This document shows positions 28,121 to 39,456 of a stretch of 56,424 nucleotides of DNA, piece by piece. Every line of letters starts with the position of its first letter. Position 1 is the stretch's first letter. The notes beneath the pieces were generated by a model, which was not told where the DNA came from, made no database searches, and saw nothing but the letters and a program-made list of their open reading frames with translations. The stretch comes from Megasphaera sp. (lineage in GTDB: Bacteria > Bacillota > Negativicutes > Veillonellales > Megasphaeraceae): positions 1-56,424 of the forward strand of contig JAKVKI010000013.1 of NCBI GenBank assembly GCA_022486585.1, written 5' to 3'. A program made the position numbers and the translations under genes.

Positions 28121-28202
28121 TTTTCGGTAATATCATCTTATGGGTACGTTGCCCGTTGATGATTACATTATAAATCTAATTGTTTGGAGAGGAGGTGTCC
28201 AA

Positions 28203-28574
28203 ATGCCAACAATCAGCCAATTGGTTCGTAAAGGACGTCAGGATTCTATCGTTAAATCTAACGCACCGGCTTTGAAAAACTGCCCGCAGAAACGTGGAGT
28301 TTGCACTCGTGTGTATACAGCTACACCGAAAAAACCTAACTCTGCTTTGCGTAAAGTTGCCCGTGTACGCCTGACTAACTCTATCGAAGTAACAGCGTAT
28401 ATTCCCGGCATTGGTCACAATTTACAGGAACACAGTGTTGTATTAATCAGAGGCGGTCGTGTCAAAGACCTTCCTGGTGTACGTTATCATATCGTTCGCG
28501 GTGCCTTGGATACAGCTGGCGTATCTGATCGTCAGCAGTCCCGTTCTAAATACGGCGCTAAGAAGGGCAAATAA
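28203..28574 (+). CDS. rpsL: 30S ribosomal protein S12
   Basis: Decoding-centre protein of the small subunit, 123 residues. The loop [11 protein letters not shown] and the block [13 protein letters not shown] are wild type at the Lys and Pro positions altered in streptomycin resistance. The start at 28203 has GGAGGTG eight bases upstream; an in-frame ATG at 28140 is upstream of that site and is rejected. First r-protein gene of the str operon, about 80 bases after the L7Ae gene. Confidence 0.98.
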   Translation: MPTISQLVRKGRQDSIVKSNAPALKNCPQKRGVCTRVYTATPKKPNSALRKVARVRLTNSIEVTAYIPGIGHNLQEHSVVLIRGGRVKDLPGVRYHIVRGALDTAGVSDRQQSRSKYGAKKGK

Positions 28575-28612
28575 TATTGCCTTGTAAGATGAACATGATG
28601 ACATGCATATAA

Positions 28613-29098
<486 letters not shown>

Positions 29099-29131
29099 TT
29101 TAAGTTTATTTATTGAGGAGTGGAAAAAACC

Positions 29132-31204
29132 GTGCCAAGAGAATTTTCTTTGGAAAAAACGAGAAATATTGGCATCATGGCTCACATCGATGCTGGTAAA
29201 ACCACTACAACAGAACGTATCTTGTTCTACACCGGCCGCGTCCATAAGATCGGCGAAGTTCATGATGGTGCAGCTACCATGGACTGGATGGCACAAGAAC
29301 AAGAACGCGGTATCACCATTACATCGGCTGCTACGACAGCCCATTGGAAGGGATACCGTGTCAACATCATAGATACTCCGGGGCACGTTGACTTTACAGT
29401 AGAAGTTGAACGTTCTCTGCGTGTACTTGATGGCTCTGTTGCTGTATTCTCCGCAAAAGGCGGCGTTGAACCGCAGTCTGAAACCGTATGGCGTCAGGCA
29501 GAAACCTATCATGTACCACGTATTGCTTTCGTCAATAAGATGGATACGACAGGTGCGGATTTCCTGAACTGCGTTCAGATGATGAAAGACCGCCTGCAGG
29601 CTAATGCTGTTGCAATACAGCTTCCTATTGGCGCTGAAACGACTTTCCGCGGCATCATTGATTTGCTTACGATGAAAGCAGAAGTATATGATGATGTACT
29701 CGGTAAGGAAATCGAAATCGTCGATATTCCTGACGATATGAAAGAAGAAGCTGAAAAATATCATCAGATTTTGATCGAAGCTGTTTGTGAAACAAGCGAC
29801 GATCTTATGATGAAATATCTCGATGGTGAAGAACTCACAATCGATGAAATCAAAAAAGCTATCCGTGCAGCTGTCGTAACGAATAAAATGTTCCCAGTAC
29901 TTTGCGGATCTGCTTATAAGAACAAAGGGATTCAAATGCTTCTCGATGCGGTCATCGACTACATGCCGTCGCCGCTTGATATTCCTCCGGTTATGGGTAC
30001 TGACCCGGATACAGGAGAAGAAGCTCATCGTGAAGCAGATGATAGTGAACCTTTGTCTGCCTTGGCATTTAAGATCATGGCTGACCCCTTCGTTGGGAAA
30101 CTTGCTTTCTTCCGGGTTTATTCCGGTACCTTGCAAGCTGGCACATATGTCTTGAATTCCTCTAAGGGTAAAAAGGAACGTGTTGGCCGTATCTTGCGCA
30201 TGCACGCTAACCACCGCGAAGAAGTACAAATCGCATACAGCGGTGATATTGGCGCTATTGTAGGCTTAAAGGATACGACAACAGGCGATACCCTTTGTGA
30301 TGAAAAACATCCGATCATACTTGAAAAAATGGAATTCCCTGATCCGGTTATTTCTGTTGCTGTAGAACCTAAAACTAAAGCCGACCAAGAAAAGATGGGT
30401 ATAGCACTTGCCCGTTTGGCAGAAGAAGATCCTACATTTAAAGTTAAAACAGATGCTGAAACAGGACAGACCATTATCTCTGGCATGGGCGAACTTCATT
30501 TGGATATCATTGTTGACCGTATGTCCCGTGAATTCAAAGTTGACTGCAACGTTGGTAAACCTCAGGTTGCCTATCGTGAAACAATCCGTAAGGATGTCAA
30601 ACAAGAAGGTCGTTTCGTTCGTCAGTCCGGCGGTCGTGGCCAATACGGCGATTGCTATTTGGAACTCATTCCGCAGGAAGCCGGCGCTGGATTCGAATTC
30701 GAAAACAAAGTCGTTGGTGGTGCAATTCCTCGCGAATACATCGGTTCTGTTGAAGCTGGTGTCAAAGAAGCAATGGAAACAGGCGTTTTGGCTGGATTCC
30801 CTATGGTTGATATCAAAGTTATCGTATATGATGGCTCTTATCATGATGTCGACTCTTCGGAAATGGCATTTAAGATTGCTGGCTCCATGGGCTTCAAAGA
30901 AGGCGCAAGAAAAGCTAATCCGGTTCTCCTTGAACCGTACGTAAAAGTCGAAGTTGTCGTTCCTGAAGATTACATGGGCGATGTCATCGGCGACTTGAAC
31001 TCCCGCCGTGGTCGTGTAGAAGGTATGGAAATGCGCTCCGGTGCAGAACATATCAACGCATTCGTACCGCTGGCTGAAATGTTTGGCTATGCAACGGATT
31101 TGCGTTCTAAGACGCAAGGTCGTGGTGTTTATACGATGACTTTCGATCACTACGAAGAAGTTCCAAAGAACGTAGCTGAAAAGGTCATTAGTGACAAAGG
31201 CTAA
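29132..31204 (+). CDS. fusA: Elongation factor G
   Basis: GTPase that moves tRNA and mRNA through the ribosome, 690 residues. The P-loop [15 protein letters not shown] lies near residue 17, the switch II motif DTPGHVDFT near 82 and NKMD near 136. Domains II-V follow to the C-terminus. The GTG at 29132 is preferred to the in-frame GTG at 29120: the first lies directly on the GAGGAG site, and the family begins [15 protein letters not shown] as this one does. It is followed by tuf after 29 bases. Confidence 0.98.
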   Translation: MPREFSLEKTRNIGIMAHIDAGKTTTTERILFYTGRVHKIGEVHDGAATMDWMAQEQERGITITSAATTAHWKGYRVNIIDTPGHVDFTVEVERSLRVLDGSVAVFSAKGGVEPQSETVWRQAETYHVPRIAFVNKMDTTGADFLNCVQMMKDRLQANAVAIQLPIGAETTFRGIIDLLTMKAEVYDDVLGKEIEIVDIPDDMKEEAEKYHQILIEAVCETSDDLMMKYLDGEELTIDEIKKAIRAAVVTNKMFPVLCGSAYKNKGIQMLLDAVIDYMPSPLDIPPVMGTDPDTGEEAHREADDSEPLSALAFKIMADPFVGKLAFFRVYSGTLQAGTYVLNSSKGKKERVGRILRMHANHREEVQIAYSGDIGAIVGLKDTTTGDTLCDEKHPIILEKMEFPDPVISVAVEPKTKADQEKMGIALARLAEEDPTFKVKTDAETGQTIISGMGELHLDIIVDRMSREFKVDCNVGKPQVAYRETIRKDVKQEGRFVRQSGGRGQYGDCYLELIPQEAGAGFEFENKVVGGAIPREYIGSVEAGVKEAMETGVLAGFPMVDIKVIVYDGSYHDVDSSEMAFKIAGSMGFKEGARKANPVLLEPYVKVEVVVPEDYMGDVIGDLNSRRGRVEGMEMRSGAEHINAFVPLAEMFGYATDLRSKTQGRGVYTMTFDHYEEVPKNVAEKVISDKG

Positions 31205-31233
31205 TATTTTATTAATACTGGAGGAACATTACA

Positions 31234-32421
31234 ATGGCAAAAGCACATTATGAAAGAACTAAACCGCATGTTAACATCGGTACTATCGGCCACGTCGATC
31301 ATGGCAAAACTACCTTGACAGCTGCAATTACAAAAGTATTGGCAGAAAAAGGGTATGCTAAATTCGAAGACTATGCTGATATCGATAAAGCACCGGAAGA
31401 ACGTGAACGTGGTATTACAATCAACACGGCACACGTTGAATATGAAACAGACAACCGTCATTATGCACACGTTGACTGCCCGGGGCATGCTGACTATGTT
31501 AAAAACATGATCACTGGCGCTGCTCAGATGGATGGCGCTATCCTCGTTGTATCCGCAGCTGATGGCCCGATGCCGCAGACTCGTGAACATATCCTCTTGG
31601 CTCGCCAGGTTGGTGTACCGGCTATCGTTGTATATCTCAACAAAGCTGACCAGGTCGACGATCCTGAACTGATCGAACTCGTTGAAATGGAAGTTCGTGA
31701 TCTCCTGAGCTCTTATGATTATCCTGGCGATGATGTACCTATCATTGTCGGCTCTGCATTAAAAGCTCTTGAAGGCGACGAAGATGCTAAAAAATCTATC
31801 CTCGACTTGATGGACGCTGTCGATGCTTATATTCCGACTCCGGATCGTCCGACGGATAAACCGTTCTTGATGCCTGTCGAAGACGTATTCACCATCACAG
31901 GTCGTGGCACAGTTGCAACAGGCCGTGTCGAACGTGGTACTATCAAAGTTGGCGACGCTGTTGAAATCGTTGGTTTGGCTGAAAAACCGACGGATACAGT
32001 TGTAACGGGCGTTGAAATGTTCCGTAAGATCCTTGATCTTGCAGAAGCAGGCGACAACATCGGTGCATTGCTCCGTGGCGTCGATCGTAAAGATGTTGAA
32101 CGTGGCCAGGTTCTCGCAAAACCGGGTACCATTCATCCGCACACGAAATTCAAAGCACAGGTCTATGTCCTGACAAAAGATGAAGGCGGCCGTCATACAC
32201 CGTTCTTCAACGGCTATCGTCCGCAGTTCTACTTCCGTACGACAGACGTAACCGGCGTTATCCAGTTACCGGAAGGCACAGAAATGTGCATGCCTGGCGA
32301 TAACGTAAAGATGGACGTTTCCTTGATCACACCGATCGCTATTGAAGCAGGTCTCCGTTTCGCTATCCGCGAAGGCGGCCGTACAGTAGGCGCTGGTGTC
32401 GTATCTGAAATCGAAGGTTAA
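31234..32421 (+). CDS. tuf: Elongation factor Tu
   Basis: Delivers aminoacyl-tRNA to the ribosome as a GTP complex; 395 residues. [15 protein letters not shown] (residues 18-32), [12 protein letters not shown] and NKADQVDD are the G1, G3 and G4 motifs. Domain II begins near residue 210 and domain III near 300. Strong TGGAGGA site before ATG. It is the last gene of the str operon and the only tuf in the window. Confidence 0.98.
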   Translation: MAKAHYERTKPHVNIGTIGHVDHGKTTLTAAITKVLAEKGYAKFEDYADIDKAPEERERGITINTAHVEYETDNRHYAHVDCPGHADYVKNMITGAAQMDGAILVVSAADGPMPQTREHILLARQVGVPAIVVYLNKADQVDDPELIELVEMEVRDLLSSYDYPGDDVPIIVGSALKALEGDEDAKKSILDLMDAVDAYIPTPDRPTDKPFLMPVEDVFTITGRGTVATGRVERGTIKVGDAVEIVGLAEKPTDTVVTGVEMFRKILDLAEAGDNIGALLRGVDRKDVERGQVLAKPGTIHPHTKFKAQVYVLTKDEGGRHTPFFNGYRPQFYFRTTDVTGVIQLPEGTEMCMPGDNVKMDVSLITPIAIEAGLRFAIREGGRTVGAGVVSEIEG

Positions 32422-32458
32422 TCCTATCGAAGCATATCGTCTCATAGTTGAGAATAAT

Positions 32459-32490
32459 AAAAACAGCTTGCATTTTGCAAGCTGTTTTTT
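32459..32490 (+). terminator. Terminator of the str operon
   Basis: AAAACAGCTTGCA pairs with TGCAAGCTGTTTT around a short loop and continues into Ts, 38 bases after the tuf stop. Confidence 0.9.
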
Positions 32491-32657
32491 GATTGGGCGA
32501 ATGCTATAGACAGTGCCTGCTGGCATAGCAGAGATAAGGCTGCAGTGCCAGCGTACACATATGGCAAGCTAAAAACATACTATGAAATATAGACATACAT
32601 GTCATGCTAAATAAATTAACTGTATCGTGGAATTTGAGAAAAAACAGGGAAAAATAC

Positions 32658-32686
32658 TTGCATGACAACGAATTTTGTAGTACTAT
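32658..32686 (+). promoter_or_regulatory. Promoter of the S10-spc-alpha operon
   Basis: TTGCAT (32658-32663), 17-base spacer, TACTAT (32681-32686). It lies in the 405-base gap between tuf and rpsJ; the part from 32491 to 32657 holds no gene or other signal that I can support. Confidence 0.6.
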
Positions 32687-32689
32687 AGA

Positions 32690-32826
32690 CAAGTACGCGA
32701 CAACAGGATATCTCTGTCTGTTCTGTTGCGACGCGTCTAACTATGATATAGGATGTTGCCTGCGAAGCGGGGAAACTCCTATGGAGCAGTCTATTCATCG
32801 AAATGGACGTTAGGAGGAATTAATTA
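32690..32826 (+). promoter_or_regulatory. Structured 5' leader of the S10 operon
   Basis: About 135 bases. One hairpin pairs CG(A)CAACAG near 32698-32706 with CTGTTGCG near 32723. A small CTCC-TAT-GGAG hairpin follows, then GTCTATT/AATGGAC just ahead of the ribosome binding site. The CTCCT (32776-32780) could also pair with the AGGAG of the rpsJ site. S10 leaders are autoregulated in some bacteria; no known class is recognised here. Confidence 0.5.
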
Positions 32827-33138
32827 ATGGCAAAACAGGAAAGAATCAGAATTCGCCTTAAGGCTTATGATCACAAAACATTGGATCAGAGTGCGGCGAA
32901 AATCGTCGATACGGCGAAACGTACCGGTGCAATGGTATCCGGTCCGATTCCACTTCCGACGGAAAAAAATATTTTCACAATTCTTCGTTCACCCCATGTA
33001 AACAAGGATTCTCGTGAACAGTTTGAATTGCGTACGCACAAACGCTTGATCGATATTCTTGAAGCATCTAGCAAAACTGTTGATGCTCTTATGAGACTCG
33101 ATCTCCCAGCTGGCGTAGACATTGAAATCAAATTATAG
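32827..33138 (+). CDS. rpsJ: 30S ribosomal protein S10
   Basis: Small-subunit head protein that also acts as NusE in antitermination; 103 residues. Diagnostic are [36 protein letters not shown] and the RTHKRLIDI stretch. It opens the long r-protein operon after a structured leader, with TTAGGAGGAA upstream. Confidence 0.98.
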   Translation: MAKQERIRIRLKAYDHKTLDQSAAKIVDTAKRTGAMVSGPIPLPTEKNIFTILRSPHVNKDSREQFELRTHKRLIDILEASSKTVDALMRLDLPAGVDIEIKL

Positions 33139-33152
33139 GAGGAGGTGCGATT

Positions 33153-33791
33153 ATGTCTAAAGCTATTTTGGGTAAAAAATTAGGTATGACTCAGATCTTC
33201 ACAGAAGAAGGCGCAGTCGTTCCCGTAACAGTCGTCGAAGCTTCCCCGAATGTAGTTGTCCGCGTAAAGACAGTAGATACAGACGGATACAATTCCATTC
33301 AGATTGGCTATGGCGAAATCAAAGAAAAACATCTGACAAAGCCCGTTAAGGGTCAATTCGACAAAGCAGGCGTTAAACCTGTTAAGTATCTTCGCGAATT
33401 TCGTTTGACAGATACGCCGGACTATACAGCAGGCCAAACTCTGGCAGCTGATATTTTCGCAAGCGGCGATCTCGTCGACGTAATTGGCACCAGCAAGGGC
33501 AAAGGGTTTGCCGGTACTATTAAACGTCATGGTTTCCACCGCGGACCTATGGCTCATGGTTCTAAATCCCATCGTGAACCTGGTTCTCTCGGACCTATGG
33601 TTAGTGGCGGCGGCGGTAGAGTCGTCAAAGGTAAAAAACTTCCTGGACAAATGGGCGGAAATCAGGCAACAGTTCTTCATCTGTCTGTCGTAAAAGTAGA
33701 CATGGATAAGAACCTGATCTTGATCAAAGGTGGTATCCCGGGTGCCAAAGGCAGCCTGGTTATGATTCGCGATACGGTAAAACCCCGCTAA
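33153..33791 (+). CDS. rplC: 50S ribosomal protein L3
   Basis: Early 23S-binding protein, 212 residues. [16 protein letters not shown] at the N-terminus and the loop [20 protein letters not shown] near the peptidyl-transferase centre identify it. Positions in this loop matter for linezolid and pleuromutilin susceptibility in other bacteria; nothing unusual is seen. Only 14 bases separate it from rpsJ. Confidence 0.98.
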   Translation: MSKAILGKKLGMTQIFTEEGAVVPVTVVEASPNVVVRVKTVDTDGYNSIQIGYGEIKEKHLTKPVKGQFDKAGVKPVKYLREFRLTDTPDYTAGQTLAADIFASGDLVDVIGTSKGKGFAGTIKRHGFHRGPMAHGSKSHREPGSLGPMVSGGGGRVVKGKKLPGQMGGNQATVLHLSVVKVDMDKNLILIKGGIPGAKGSLVMIRDTVKPR

Positions 33792-33821
33792 TAGTCGTTA
33801 ACAGGAAGGAGGATAAATATA

Positions 33822-34445
33822 ATGCCAAAAGTAAGCACGTATAATATCACTGGTGCACAAACCGGTGAAATCGAATTGAACGATAGCGTATTTGGCGTTG
33901 AAGCGAATGAAGCTGTCATGAGACAAGCTGTACTTCGTCAACTTGCCAATGCACGTTTGGGTACACATTCCACAAAAACCAGAGGCTTAGTACGTGGTGG
34001 TGGTCGTAAACCTTGGAAACAGAAGGGAACCGGTCGGGCCCGTGTAGGCAGTACTAGAAGCCCATTGTGGGTTGGTGGTGGTACTATTTGGGGTCCCCAT
34101 CCGCGTTCGTATGCTCAGAAGATGCCTCGCAAAGCAAGACGTCTTGCTGTAAAATCAGCATTGAGCGATAAAGTAAATACAAATGAATTGTTTGTATTAG
34201 ATGATATGATCTTGGCAACCCCGAAAACAAAAGAAGTTGTCAACATCATTAATAACTTCAAATTTGCTGGCGAAAAAGTATTGTTCATTACCGATAATGA
34301 TGAAGTAGCTATTCGCTGCGCACACAATATTAAAGGTGTTAAAGCCGTTTCCAGTGAAGGTATCAACATTTTTGATTTGCTCCATTACACAAAATTGTTT
34401 GTTACTAAGAGCGCTGTAGCTAAGATCGAGGAGGTGCTCGCATAA
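33822..34445 (+). CDS. rplD: 50S ribosomal protein L4
   Basis: Exit-tunnel protein of 207 residues. The extended loop GLVRGGGRKPWKQKGTGRAR, which lines the tunnel and is the site of macrolide-resistance changes elsewhere, has the standard sequence. In E. coli L4 represses the S10 operon. AAGGAGGA precedes ATG; its stop overlaps the next start by one base. Confidence 0.98.
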   Translation: MPKVSTYNITGAQTGEIELNDSVFGVEANEAVMRQAVLRQLANARLGTHSTKTRGLVRGGGRKPWKQKGTGRARVGSTRSPLWVGGGTIWGPHPRSYAQKMPRKARRLAVKSALSDKVNTNELFVLDDMILATPKTKEVVNIINNFKFAGEKVLFITDNDEVAIRCAHNIKGVKAVSSEGINIFDLLHYTKLFVTKSAVAKIEEVLA

Positions 34446-34729
34446 TGGATATGCATGATTATTTATTAAAACCGGTCATCACTGAAAAAACAACAATGAT
34501 GATGTCTGATGGTAAATATACATTTAAGGTACCGCTCCATGCCAACAAGATTGAAATCCGTAAAGCTGTTGAAAAAGTATTTGGCGTTAAAGTCAAAAAA
34601 ATCTCAACTCTTCGTACGATGGGCAAATTTAAACGCATGGGCAAATACATCGGTAAACGCCCGGATTACAAAAAAGCCATCGTAACACTTCAAGAAGGCG
34701 AAACCATCGAATTCTTTGAAGGAGCTTAA
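34445..34729 (+). CDS. rplW: 50S ribosomal protein L23
   Basis: Protein at the tunnel exit that docks trigger factor and signal recognition particle; 94 residues. LLKPVITEKTTMMMSDGKYTF type N-terminal block and KRMGKYIGKRPDYKKAIVTL C-terminal block. The ATG shares one base with the rplD stop; GAGGAGGTG lies inside rplD. A second in-frame ATG at 34451 is possible. Confidence 0.97.
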   Translation: MDMHDYLLKPVITEKTTMMMSDGKYTFKVPLHANKIEIRKAVEKVFGVKVKKISTLRTMGKFKRMGKYIGKRPDYKKAIVTLQEGETIEFFEGA

Positions 34730-34759
34730 GGAATAACAACATAAGGAGGAGGCACCAAA

Positions 34760-35587
34760 ATGGCCATTAAATCATTTAAACCGACTTCCGCCAGCCGCCG
34801 TTTCATCACTGTTTCGACATTTGAAGAAATTACGGCTTCAAAACCGGAAAAGTCCTTGTTGACCTCTATACATAACAAGGGCGGTCGTAATCAAAGCGGC
34901 CGTATGACTGTCCGCCATCAGGGCGGCGGCCATAAACGCCGTTACCGTTTGATCGATTTCAAACGCATTAAAGATAATATCCCGGCAAAAGTAGCTACGA
35001 TCGAATATGATCCGAACCGCTCTGCCAACATCGCACTTCTGTTCTATGCAGATGGCGAAAAGAAATACATTATTGCTCCAAACGGTCTTAAGGTCGGAGA
35101 CGTTATTTATAGCGGTCCTGAATCTGATATCAAAGTAGGCAACTGCTTGCCGCTCAGCAACATTCCCCTTGGTACGCTGGTCCATAATGTAGAACTCAAA
35201 ATCGGCAAAGGCGCACAAATGGTACGTTCTGCCGGTGAATCTGCTCAGCTCATGGCTAAAGAAGGAAATTATGCATTACTTCGTCTTCCTTCTGGCGAAT
35301 TGCGTCAGGTTCATATTAAATGCCGTGCAACTGTCGGCGTTGTAAGCAATACGGATTATGAAAATATTACTATTGGTAAAGCTGGTCGTGCTCGTTGGAT
35401 GGGCATTCGTCCTGGCAACCGTGGTGTTGTTATGAATCCGTGTGACCATCCTCATGGCGGCGGCGAAGGCAAAGCACCTGTTGGTCGTAAACGTCCGGTT
35501 ACTCCGTGGGGTAAACCTGCTTATGGCGTTAAGACTCGTGAGTCTAAAAAAGCTTCCAATAAATTTATTGTGAAGAGACGTAAATAG
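34760..35587 (+). CDS. rplB: 50S ribosomal protein L2
   Basis: Large conserved 23S-binding protein near the peptidyl-transferase centre, 275 residues. The blocks [20 protein letters not shown] and [15 protein letters not shown], the latter with the conserved His, are diagnostic. GGAGGAGG lies just before the ATG. Confidence 0.98.
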   Translation: MAIKSFKPTSASRRFITVSTFEEITASKPEKSLLTSIHNKGGRNQSGRMTVRHQGGGHKRRYRLIDFKRIKDNIPAKVATIEYDPNRSANIALLFYADGEKKYIIAPNGLKVGDVIYSGPESDIKVGNCLPLSNIPLGTLVHNVELKIGKGAQMVRSAGESAQLMAKEGNYALLRLPSGELRQVHIKCRATVGVVSNTDYENITIGKAGRARWMGIRPGNRGVVMNPCDHPHGGGEGKAPVGRKRPVTPWGKPAYGVKTRESKKASNKFIVKRRK

Positions 35588-35609
35588 ATTGTGGAAAGGA
35601 GATAAATAA

Positions 35610-35888
35610 GTGTCCAGATCCATTAAAAAGGGCCCATTTGTAGCAGCGCATCTTCTCAAAAAGATTGATGCTATGAACGAAGCCAACGAAAAGAAAGTCG
35701 TAAAAACATGGTCTCGTGCATCCATGATCCTGCCTAGCTTTGTAGGCCATACTATTGCGGTTCATGACGGCCGGAAACACGTACCTGTCTACATCACTGA
35801 AGATATGGTAGGTCATAAATTAGGCGAATTTGCTCCTACCCGTACGTTCAAAGGCCATGCCAGGGCTGAAAAAGTAACTGGAGCATAA
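35610..35888 (+). CDS. rpsS: 30S ribosomal protein S19
   Basis: Head protein contacting S13, 92 residues. [18 protein letters not shown] and the block [20 protein letters not shown] identify it. It begins with GTG after AAAGGAG. Normal length. Confidence 0.98.
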   Translation: MSRSIKKGPFVAAHLLKKIDAMNEANEKKVVKTWSRASMILPSFVGHTIAVHDGRKHVPVYITEDMVGHKLGEFAPTRTFKGHARAEKVTGA

Positions 35889-35903
35889 GGGAGGTAAACA
35901 CAG

Positions 35904-36239
35904 ATGGAAGCAAGAGCAATTGCTAAACATATCCGCATTGCCCCCCGAAAAATCCGAATCGTAGCAGACTTGGTTCGGGGCAAAAACGTAGGAGAAGCAT
36001 TCTCTATCCTGAAATTCACACCGAAAGTGGGTTCACGGGTTATAGAAAAATGCCTGCGTTCTGCTTGTGCAAATGCGGAACATAACAACGATATGAACGT
36101 TGATAAATTATTTGTTTCTGAAATCTTCGTCGACCAAGACTCTACGATGAAACGTATTCATCCGCGCAGCCGTGGACAGGCTTTCAAAATCCTGAAACAT
36201 TCCAGTCATGTGACTGTAGTCGTAAAAGAAAGAGCATAA
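35904..36239 (+). CDS. rplV: 50S ribosomal protein L22
   Basis: Spans the exit tunnel with a long hairpin; 111 residues. [20 protein letters not shown] at the start and the beta-hairpin with [15 protein letters not shown] near the end. No duplication or deletion in the hairpin tip. GGGAGGT before ATG. Confidence 0.97.
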   Translation: MEARAIAKHIRIAPRKIRIVADLVRGKNVGEAFSILKFTPKVGSRVIEKCLRSACANAEHNNDMNVDKLFVSEIFVDQDSTMKRIHPRSRGQAFKILKHSSHVTVVVKERA

Positions 36240-36252
36240 GGAGGGAAACGTA

Positions 36253-36924
36253 GTGGGTCAAAAAGTAAATGCCCATGGATTTCGTGTTGGCGTTGTAAAA
36301 CCCTGGGATGCTAAGTGGTATGCTGAAAAGGATTATGCAACACTTCTGAATGAAGACGTAAAAATCCGTGAATTCTTAAAGAAACAATTGTACATTGCAG
36401 GCGTTTCTCGTATTGAAATCGAACGTTCTGCAAAACGCATCAAATTAATCATCCATACTGCTAAACCGGGCATGGTCATTGGCCGTGGCGGCGCAGGTAT
36501 CGAAGATATTAAAAAAGCGTTGAAACGTTTTACTGCAAAGACAGTAGATGTCAACATCGCTGAAATCAAACAGGCTGAATTGGATGCAACACTTGTTGCT
36601 GAAAATGTTGCCAGCCAGCTCGAACGCCGTATCGGTTTCCGCCGTGCAATGAAACAATGCGTCGGCCGTACAATGCGTATGGGCGCTAAGGGTATTAAAA
36701 TCATGTGCTCCGGCCGTCTTGGCGGTGCTGAAATTGCTCGTCGTGAAAGTATTCGTGATGGCTCCATTCCATTGCATACACTTCGTGCAGATATTGATTA
36801 TGGCTTTGCAGCAGCACATACAACCTATGGTTGCATTGGCGTAAAATGCTGGATTTACAAAGGCGAAATCCTGCCGGAAGTTAAGAAGGCTCCGCAGAAG
36901 AAACACGAAAGGAGTGAAGCGTAA
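36253..36924 (+). CDS. rpsC: 30S ribosomal protein S3
   Basis: Lies at the mRNA entry tunnel; 223 residues. The N-terminal [20 protein letters not shown] and the KH-domain [16 protein letters not shown] are clear. It begins with GTG; GGAGGGAAA is upstream. Its stop overlaps the rplP start by one base. Confidence 0.98.
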   Translation: MGQKVNAHGFRVGVVKPWDAKWYAEKDYATLLNEDVKIREFLKKQLYIAGVSRIEIERSAKRIKLIIHTAKPGMVIGRGGAGIEDIKKALKRFTAKTVDVNIAEIKQAELDATLVAENVASQLERRIGFRRAMKQCVGRTMRMGAKGIKIMCSGRLGGAEIARRESIRDGSIPLHTLRADIDYGFAAAHTTYGCIGVKCWIYKGEILPEVKKAPQKKHERSEA

Positions 36925-37352
36925 TGTTAATTCCAAAACGTGTTAAATTCCGCAAACAGTTCCGTGGCCGTATGAAGGGCATGGCTCATCGCGGTAATAA
37001 AGTAGCTCATGGTGAATATGGTTTGGTGGCTCTTGAACCTTCATGGATTACGAACCGCCAGATCGAAGCAGCTCGTATTGCCATGACCCGTTACATTAAA
37101 CGTGGCGGTAAAGTTTGGATTAAGATTTTCCCGGATAAACCTGTAACAGCAAAACCGATCGGCACTCGTATGGGTTCTGGTAAAGGTGCTCCGGAATACT
37201 GGGTAGCTGTAGCAAAACCGGGCCGCGTTCTTTTTGAAATGGGCGGGGTTAGCGAAGAAATTGCTCGTGAAGCTATGCGTCTTGCTGGTCATAAATTGCC
37301 AATTAAGACGAAGTTTGTTGTTAAAGGTCACGAATTATTAGGTGGTGAATAA
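36924..37352 (+). CDS. rplP: 50S ribosomal protein L16
   Basis: Positions the A-site tRNA; 142 residues. [19 protein letters not shown] and [19 protein letters not shown] are standard. AAAGGAGTGA lies inside rpsC, so translation of the two is coupled. Confidence 0.98.
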   Translation: MLIPKRVKFRKQFRGRMKGMAHRGNKVAHGEYGLVALEPSWITNRQIEAARIAMTRYIKRGGKVWIKIFPDKPVTAKPIGTRMGSGKGAPEYWVAVAKPGRVLFEMGGVSEEIAREAMRLAGHKLPIKTKFVVKGHELLGGE

Positions 37353-37353
37353 A

Positions 37354-37554
37354 ATGAAGGTTAAAGAAATCCGTGCTCTGAGCGCTGCCGAAATGGACGA
37401 AAAGGTGGTTAGCCTGAAAGAAGAATTGTTTAACCTCCGTTTTCAACATGCGACCGGCCAATTAGAAAATCCAATGCGTATTCGCGAAGTCAAAAAGACA
37501 ATCGCTCGCATCAAAACGGTACAGCGTGAAGCAGAGCTGAAAGCGCAGGCGTAA
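37354..37554 (+). CDS. rpmC: 50S ribosomal protein L29
   Basis: Tunnel-exit protein, 66 residues. [20 protein letters not shown] and [17 protein letters not shown] are the family helices. ATG 37354 is one base after the rplP stop and seven bases after AGGTGGTG; an in-frame GTG upstream lies inside rplP and is rejected. Confidence 0.97.
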   Translation: MKVKEIRALSAAEMDEKVVSLKEELFNLRFQHATGQLENPMRIREVKKTIARIKTVQREAELKAQA

Positions 37555-37595
37555 TTCGTCATAATTTGGAATCTAAAAGGAGGTCAAAGGCACAG

Positions 37596-37850
37596 ATGGA
37601 AAGAAATGAACGGAAAATCCGCGTAGGTAAAGTTGTCAGCGACAAGATGGACAAGACTGTCGTCGTTGCTGTAGAATATAAGACTCAGCATGAGTTATAT
37701 AAAAAACCAATTATTTCGACCGTTAAATTCAAAGCGCATGATGAAAACAATGAATGCCATGTTGGCGACATCGTACGTATTGAAGAAACACGTCCCCTGT
37801 CCAAACAGAAACATTGGAGAGTTGTGACTATCGTTGAAAAAGCAAAATAA
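37596..37850 (+). CDS. rpsQ: 30S ribosomal protein S17
   Basis: Early 16S binder with an OB fold, 84 residues. [20 protein letters not shown] and the ending [14 protein letters not shown] are typical. ATG 37596 lies nine bases or so after AAAAGGAGG; the longer frame from 37566 would include that site. Confidence 0.97.
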   Translation: MERNERKIRVGKVVSDKMDKTVVVAVEYKTQHELYKKPIISTVKFKAHDENNECHVGDIVRIEETRPLSKQKHWRVVTIVEKAK

Positions 37851-37874
37851 GCTCGATTATTAGGAGGTTAAACC

Positions 37875-38243
37875 ATGATTCAGCAAGAAACTGTGGTGAA
37901 TGTTGCCGATAACACGGGTGCTAAAAAGTTGTTGTGCATCCAGGTCATGGGTGGCTCATATCGTAAATATGGCAACATTGGTGATATCATTACAGCATCT
38001 GTTAAAGATGCATCACCCGGTGGCGTTGTCAAGAAGGGCGACGTAGTAAAAGCTGTTATCGTTCGCAGCAAAAAGGGTTTACGCCGTGTTGACGGTTCGT
38101 ATATCCGTTTTGATGAAAACGCAGCTGTCGTAATTAACACTGATAAAAGCCCCAAAGGAACTCGTATTTTTGGACCGGTTGCCAGAGAATTGCGTGAAAA
38201 AGATTTCATGAAGATCATCTCCCTGGCTCCGGAAGTATTATAA
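37875..38243 (+). CDS. rplN: 50S ribosomal protein L14
   Basis: Subunit-interface protein, 122 residues, the binding platform of silencing factor Rsf[21 protein letters not shown] and [20 protein letters not shown] are diagnostic. TTAGGAGG before ATG. Confidence 0.98.
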   Translation: MIQQETVVNVADNTGAKKLLCIQVMGGSYRKYGNIGDIITASVKDASPGGVVKKGDVVKAVIVRSKKGLRRVDGSYIRFDENAAVVINTDKSPKGTRIFGPVARELREKDFMKIISLAPEVL

Positions 38244-38261
38244 TCGGAGGAGGTGTTCTCA

Positions 38262-38579
38262 ATGGGCAAAATGCACGTTAAAAAAGGCGATACAGTAATC
38301 GTCATTGCTGGTAAGGACAAAGGCAAAAAAGGCAAAATCATTGCTACGTTGCCAAAAAAAGACCGTGTCGTCGTTGAAGGCCTTAATCAAGTTAAGCGTC
38401 ACACAAAACCGAGCCAGAACAATCCTCAAGGCGGCATCGTTACGAAGGAAGCAGCTATTCATGTTTCTAACGTGATGCTGGTAGATCCTGAAAGCGGTAA
38501 AGGAACTCGCGTCAAAATGGTACAACAAGCTGATGGCACGAAAATCCGTACAGCCGTAAAGAGCGGTAAAGCTATCTAA
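38262..38579 (+). CDS. rplX: 50S ribosomal protein L24
   Basis: Assembly initiator with a KOW motif ([19 protein letters not shown]), 105 residues. The block [20 protein letters not shown] follows. ATG 38262 is eight bases after GGAGGAGG; the in-frame GTG at 38253 adjoins that site and is rejected. Confidence 0.97.
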   Translation: MGKMHVKKGDTVIVIAGKDKGKKGKIIATLPKKDRVVVEGLNQVKRHTKPSQNNPQGGIVTKEAAIHVSNVMLVDPESGKGTRVKMVQQADGTKIRTAVKSGKAI

Positions 38580-38600
38580 TAAGAAGGGAGGGCCTTGAGA

Positions 38601-39140
38601 GTGTCCAGATTAAAAGACAAATATACTTCTGAAGTCGTTAAAGGCTTACAGGAAAAATATAATTATAAAAACGTCATGCAGCTTCCTAAGGTTACGAAAG
38701 TTGTTATCAACATGGCTGTCGGCGAAGCCGTTACAAATGCCAAAGCCTTAGATGCTGCTGTAAGCGACATGACTATCATTTCCGGTCAGAAACCAATCAT
38801 CACTAAAGCTAAGAAATCTATTGCAGCTTTCAAAATCCGTGAAGGAATGAACCTTGGTTGCAAAGTTACATTGCGTGGCGAACGCATGTATGAATTCCTC
38901 GATAAATTGATGAACCTGGCTCTGCCGCGTGTTCGCGACTTCCATGGTGTTAGTGCTACCGGCTTTGATGGCCGCGGCAACTATACATTGGGCTTGAAAG
39001 AACAGCTCATTTTCCCGGAAATCGAATATGACAAGATCGATAAAGCACGTGGCATGGATATCACCATCGTAACAACTGCTGCGACGGATGAAGAAGGCCG
39101 TGACATGCTGACCCTGATGGGCATGCCTTTTGAAAAATAA
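38601..39140 (+). CDS. rplE: 50S ribosomal protein L5
   Basis: 5S rRNA-binding protein, 179 residues. [37 protein letters not shown] and [20 protein letters not shown] identify it. GTG at 38601 is preferred over the TTG two codons earlier, since the family begins with a short S/RL-KDKY start and GGGAGGG is about nine bases upstream. Confidence 0.97.
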   Translation: MSRLKDKYTSEVVKGLQEKYNYKNVMQLPKVTKVVINMAVGEAVTNAKALDAAVSDMTIISGQKPIITKAKKSIAAFKIREGMNLGCKVTLRGERMYEFLDKLMNLALPRVRDFHGVSATGFDGRGNYTLGLKEQLIFPEIEYDKIDKARGMDITIVTTAATDEEGRDMLTLMGMPFEK

Positions 39141-39157
39141 TTAGGAGGATTACATAC

Positions 39158-39427
39158 ATGGCAAAGAAATCTATGCTTGAACGTGAAAAGAAACGTGAAA
39201 AAATGGTTGCCCGCTATGCCAAGCTCCGTGCTGAATTAAAGGAAAAAGGCGACTATGAAGCACTTTCTCAGTTACCGGCCAATGCATCTCCGGTACGTCT
39301 GCACAATCGTTGCAAAGTAACCGGCCGTCCTCACGGTTATATGCGTAAATTCGGCATCAGCCGTATTACATTCCGTGAATTGGCTTATAAAGGACAAATT
39401 CCTGGCGTTAAAAAAGCCAGCTGGTAA
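39158..39427 (+). CDS. rpsN: 30S ribosomal protein S14, long zinc-free form
   Basis: Head protein of 89 residues. It is the long form without the CxxC pairs of zinc-type S14: only one Cys, in [19 protein letters not shown]. The conserved ending is [11 protein letters not shown]. Most Firmicutes keep the 61-residue zinc form at this spc position, so this is a lineage trait worth noting. TTAGGAGG precedes the ATG. Confidence 0.97.
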   Translation: MAKKSMLEREKKREKMVARYAKLRAELKEKGDYEALSQLPANASPVRLHNRCKVTGRPHGYMRKFGISRITFRELAYKGQIPGVKKASW

Positions 39428-39456
39428 CGTATTCTATGGAGGGAGGTTTTTAGATT

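Noticed and set aside
28203-28574. Streptomycin-resistance substitution in rpsL
   Set aside because: Both key Lys regions (TPKKPNSA and GRVKDLPG) are wild type.
30266-31150. Minus-strand open frame of 294 codons opposite fusA
   Set aside because: Antisense shadow of EF-G with no family resemblance.
32604-32813. Open frame of 69 codons in the S10 leader
   Set aside because: It overlaps the promoter and the leader hairpins, lacks a Shine-Dalgarno sequence and resembles no protein.
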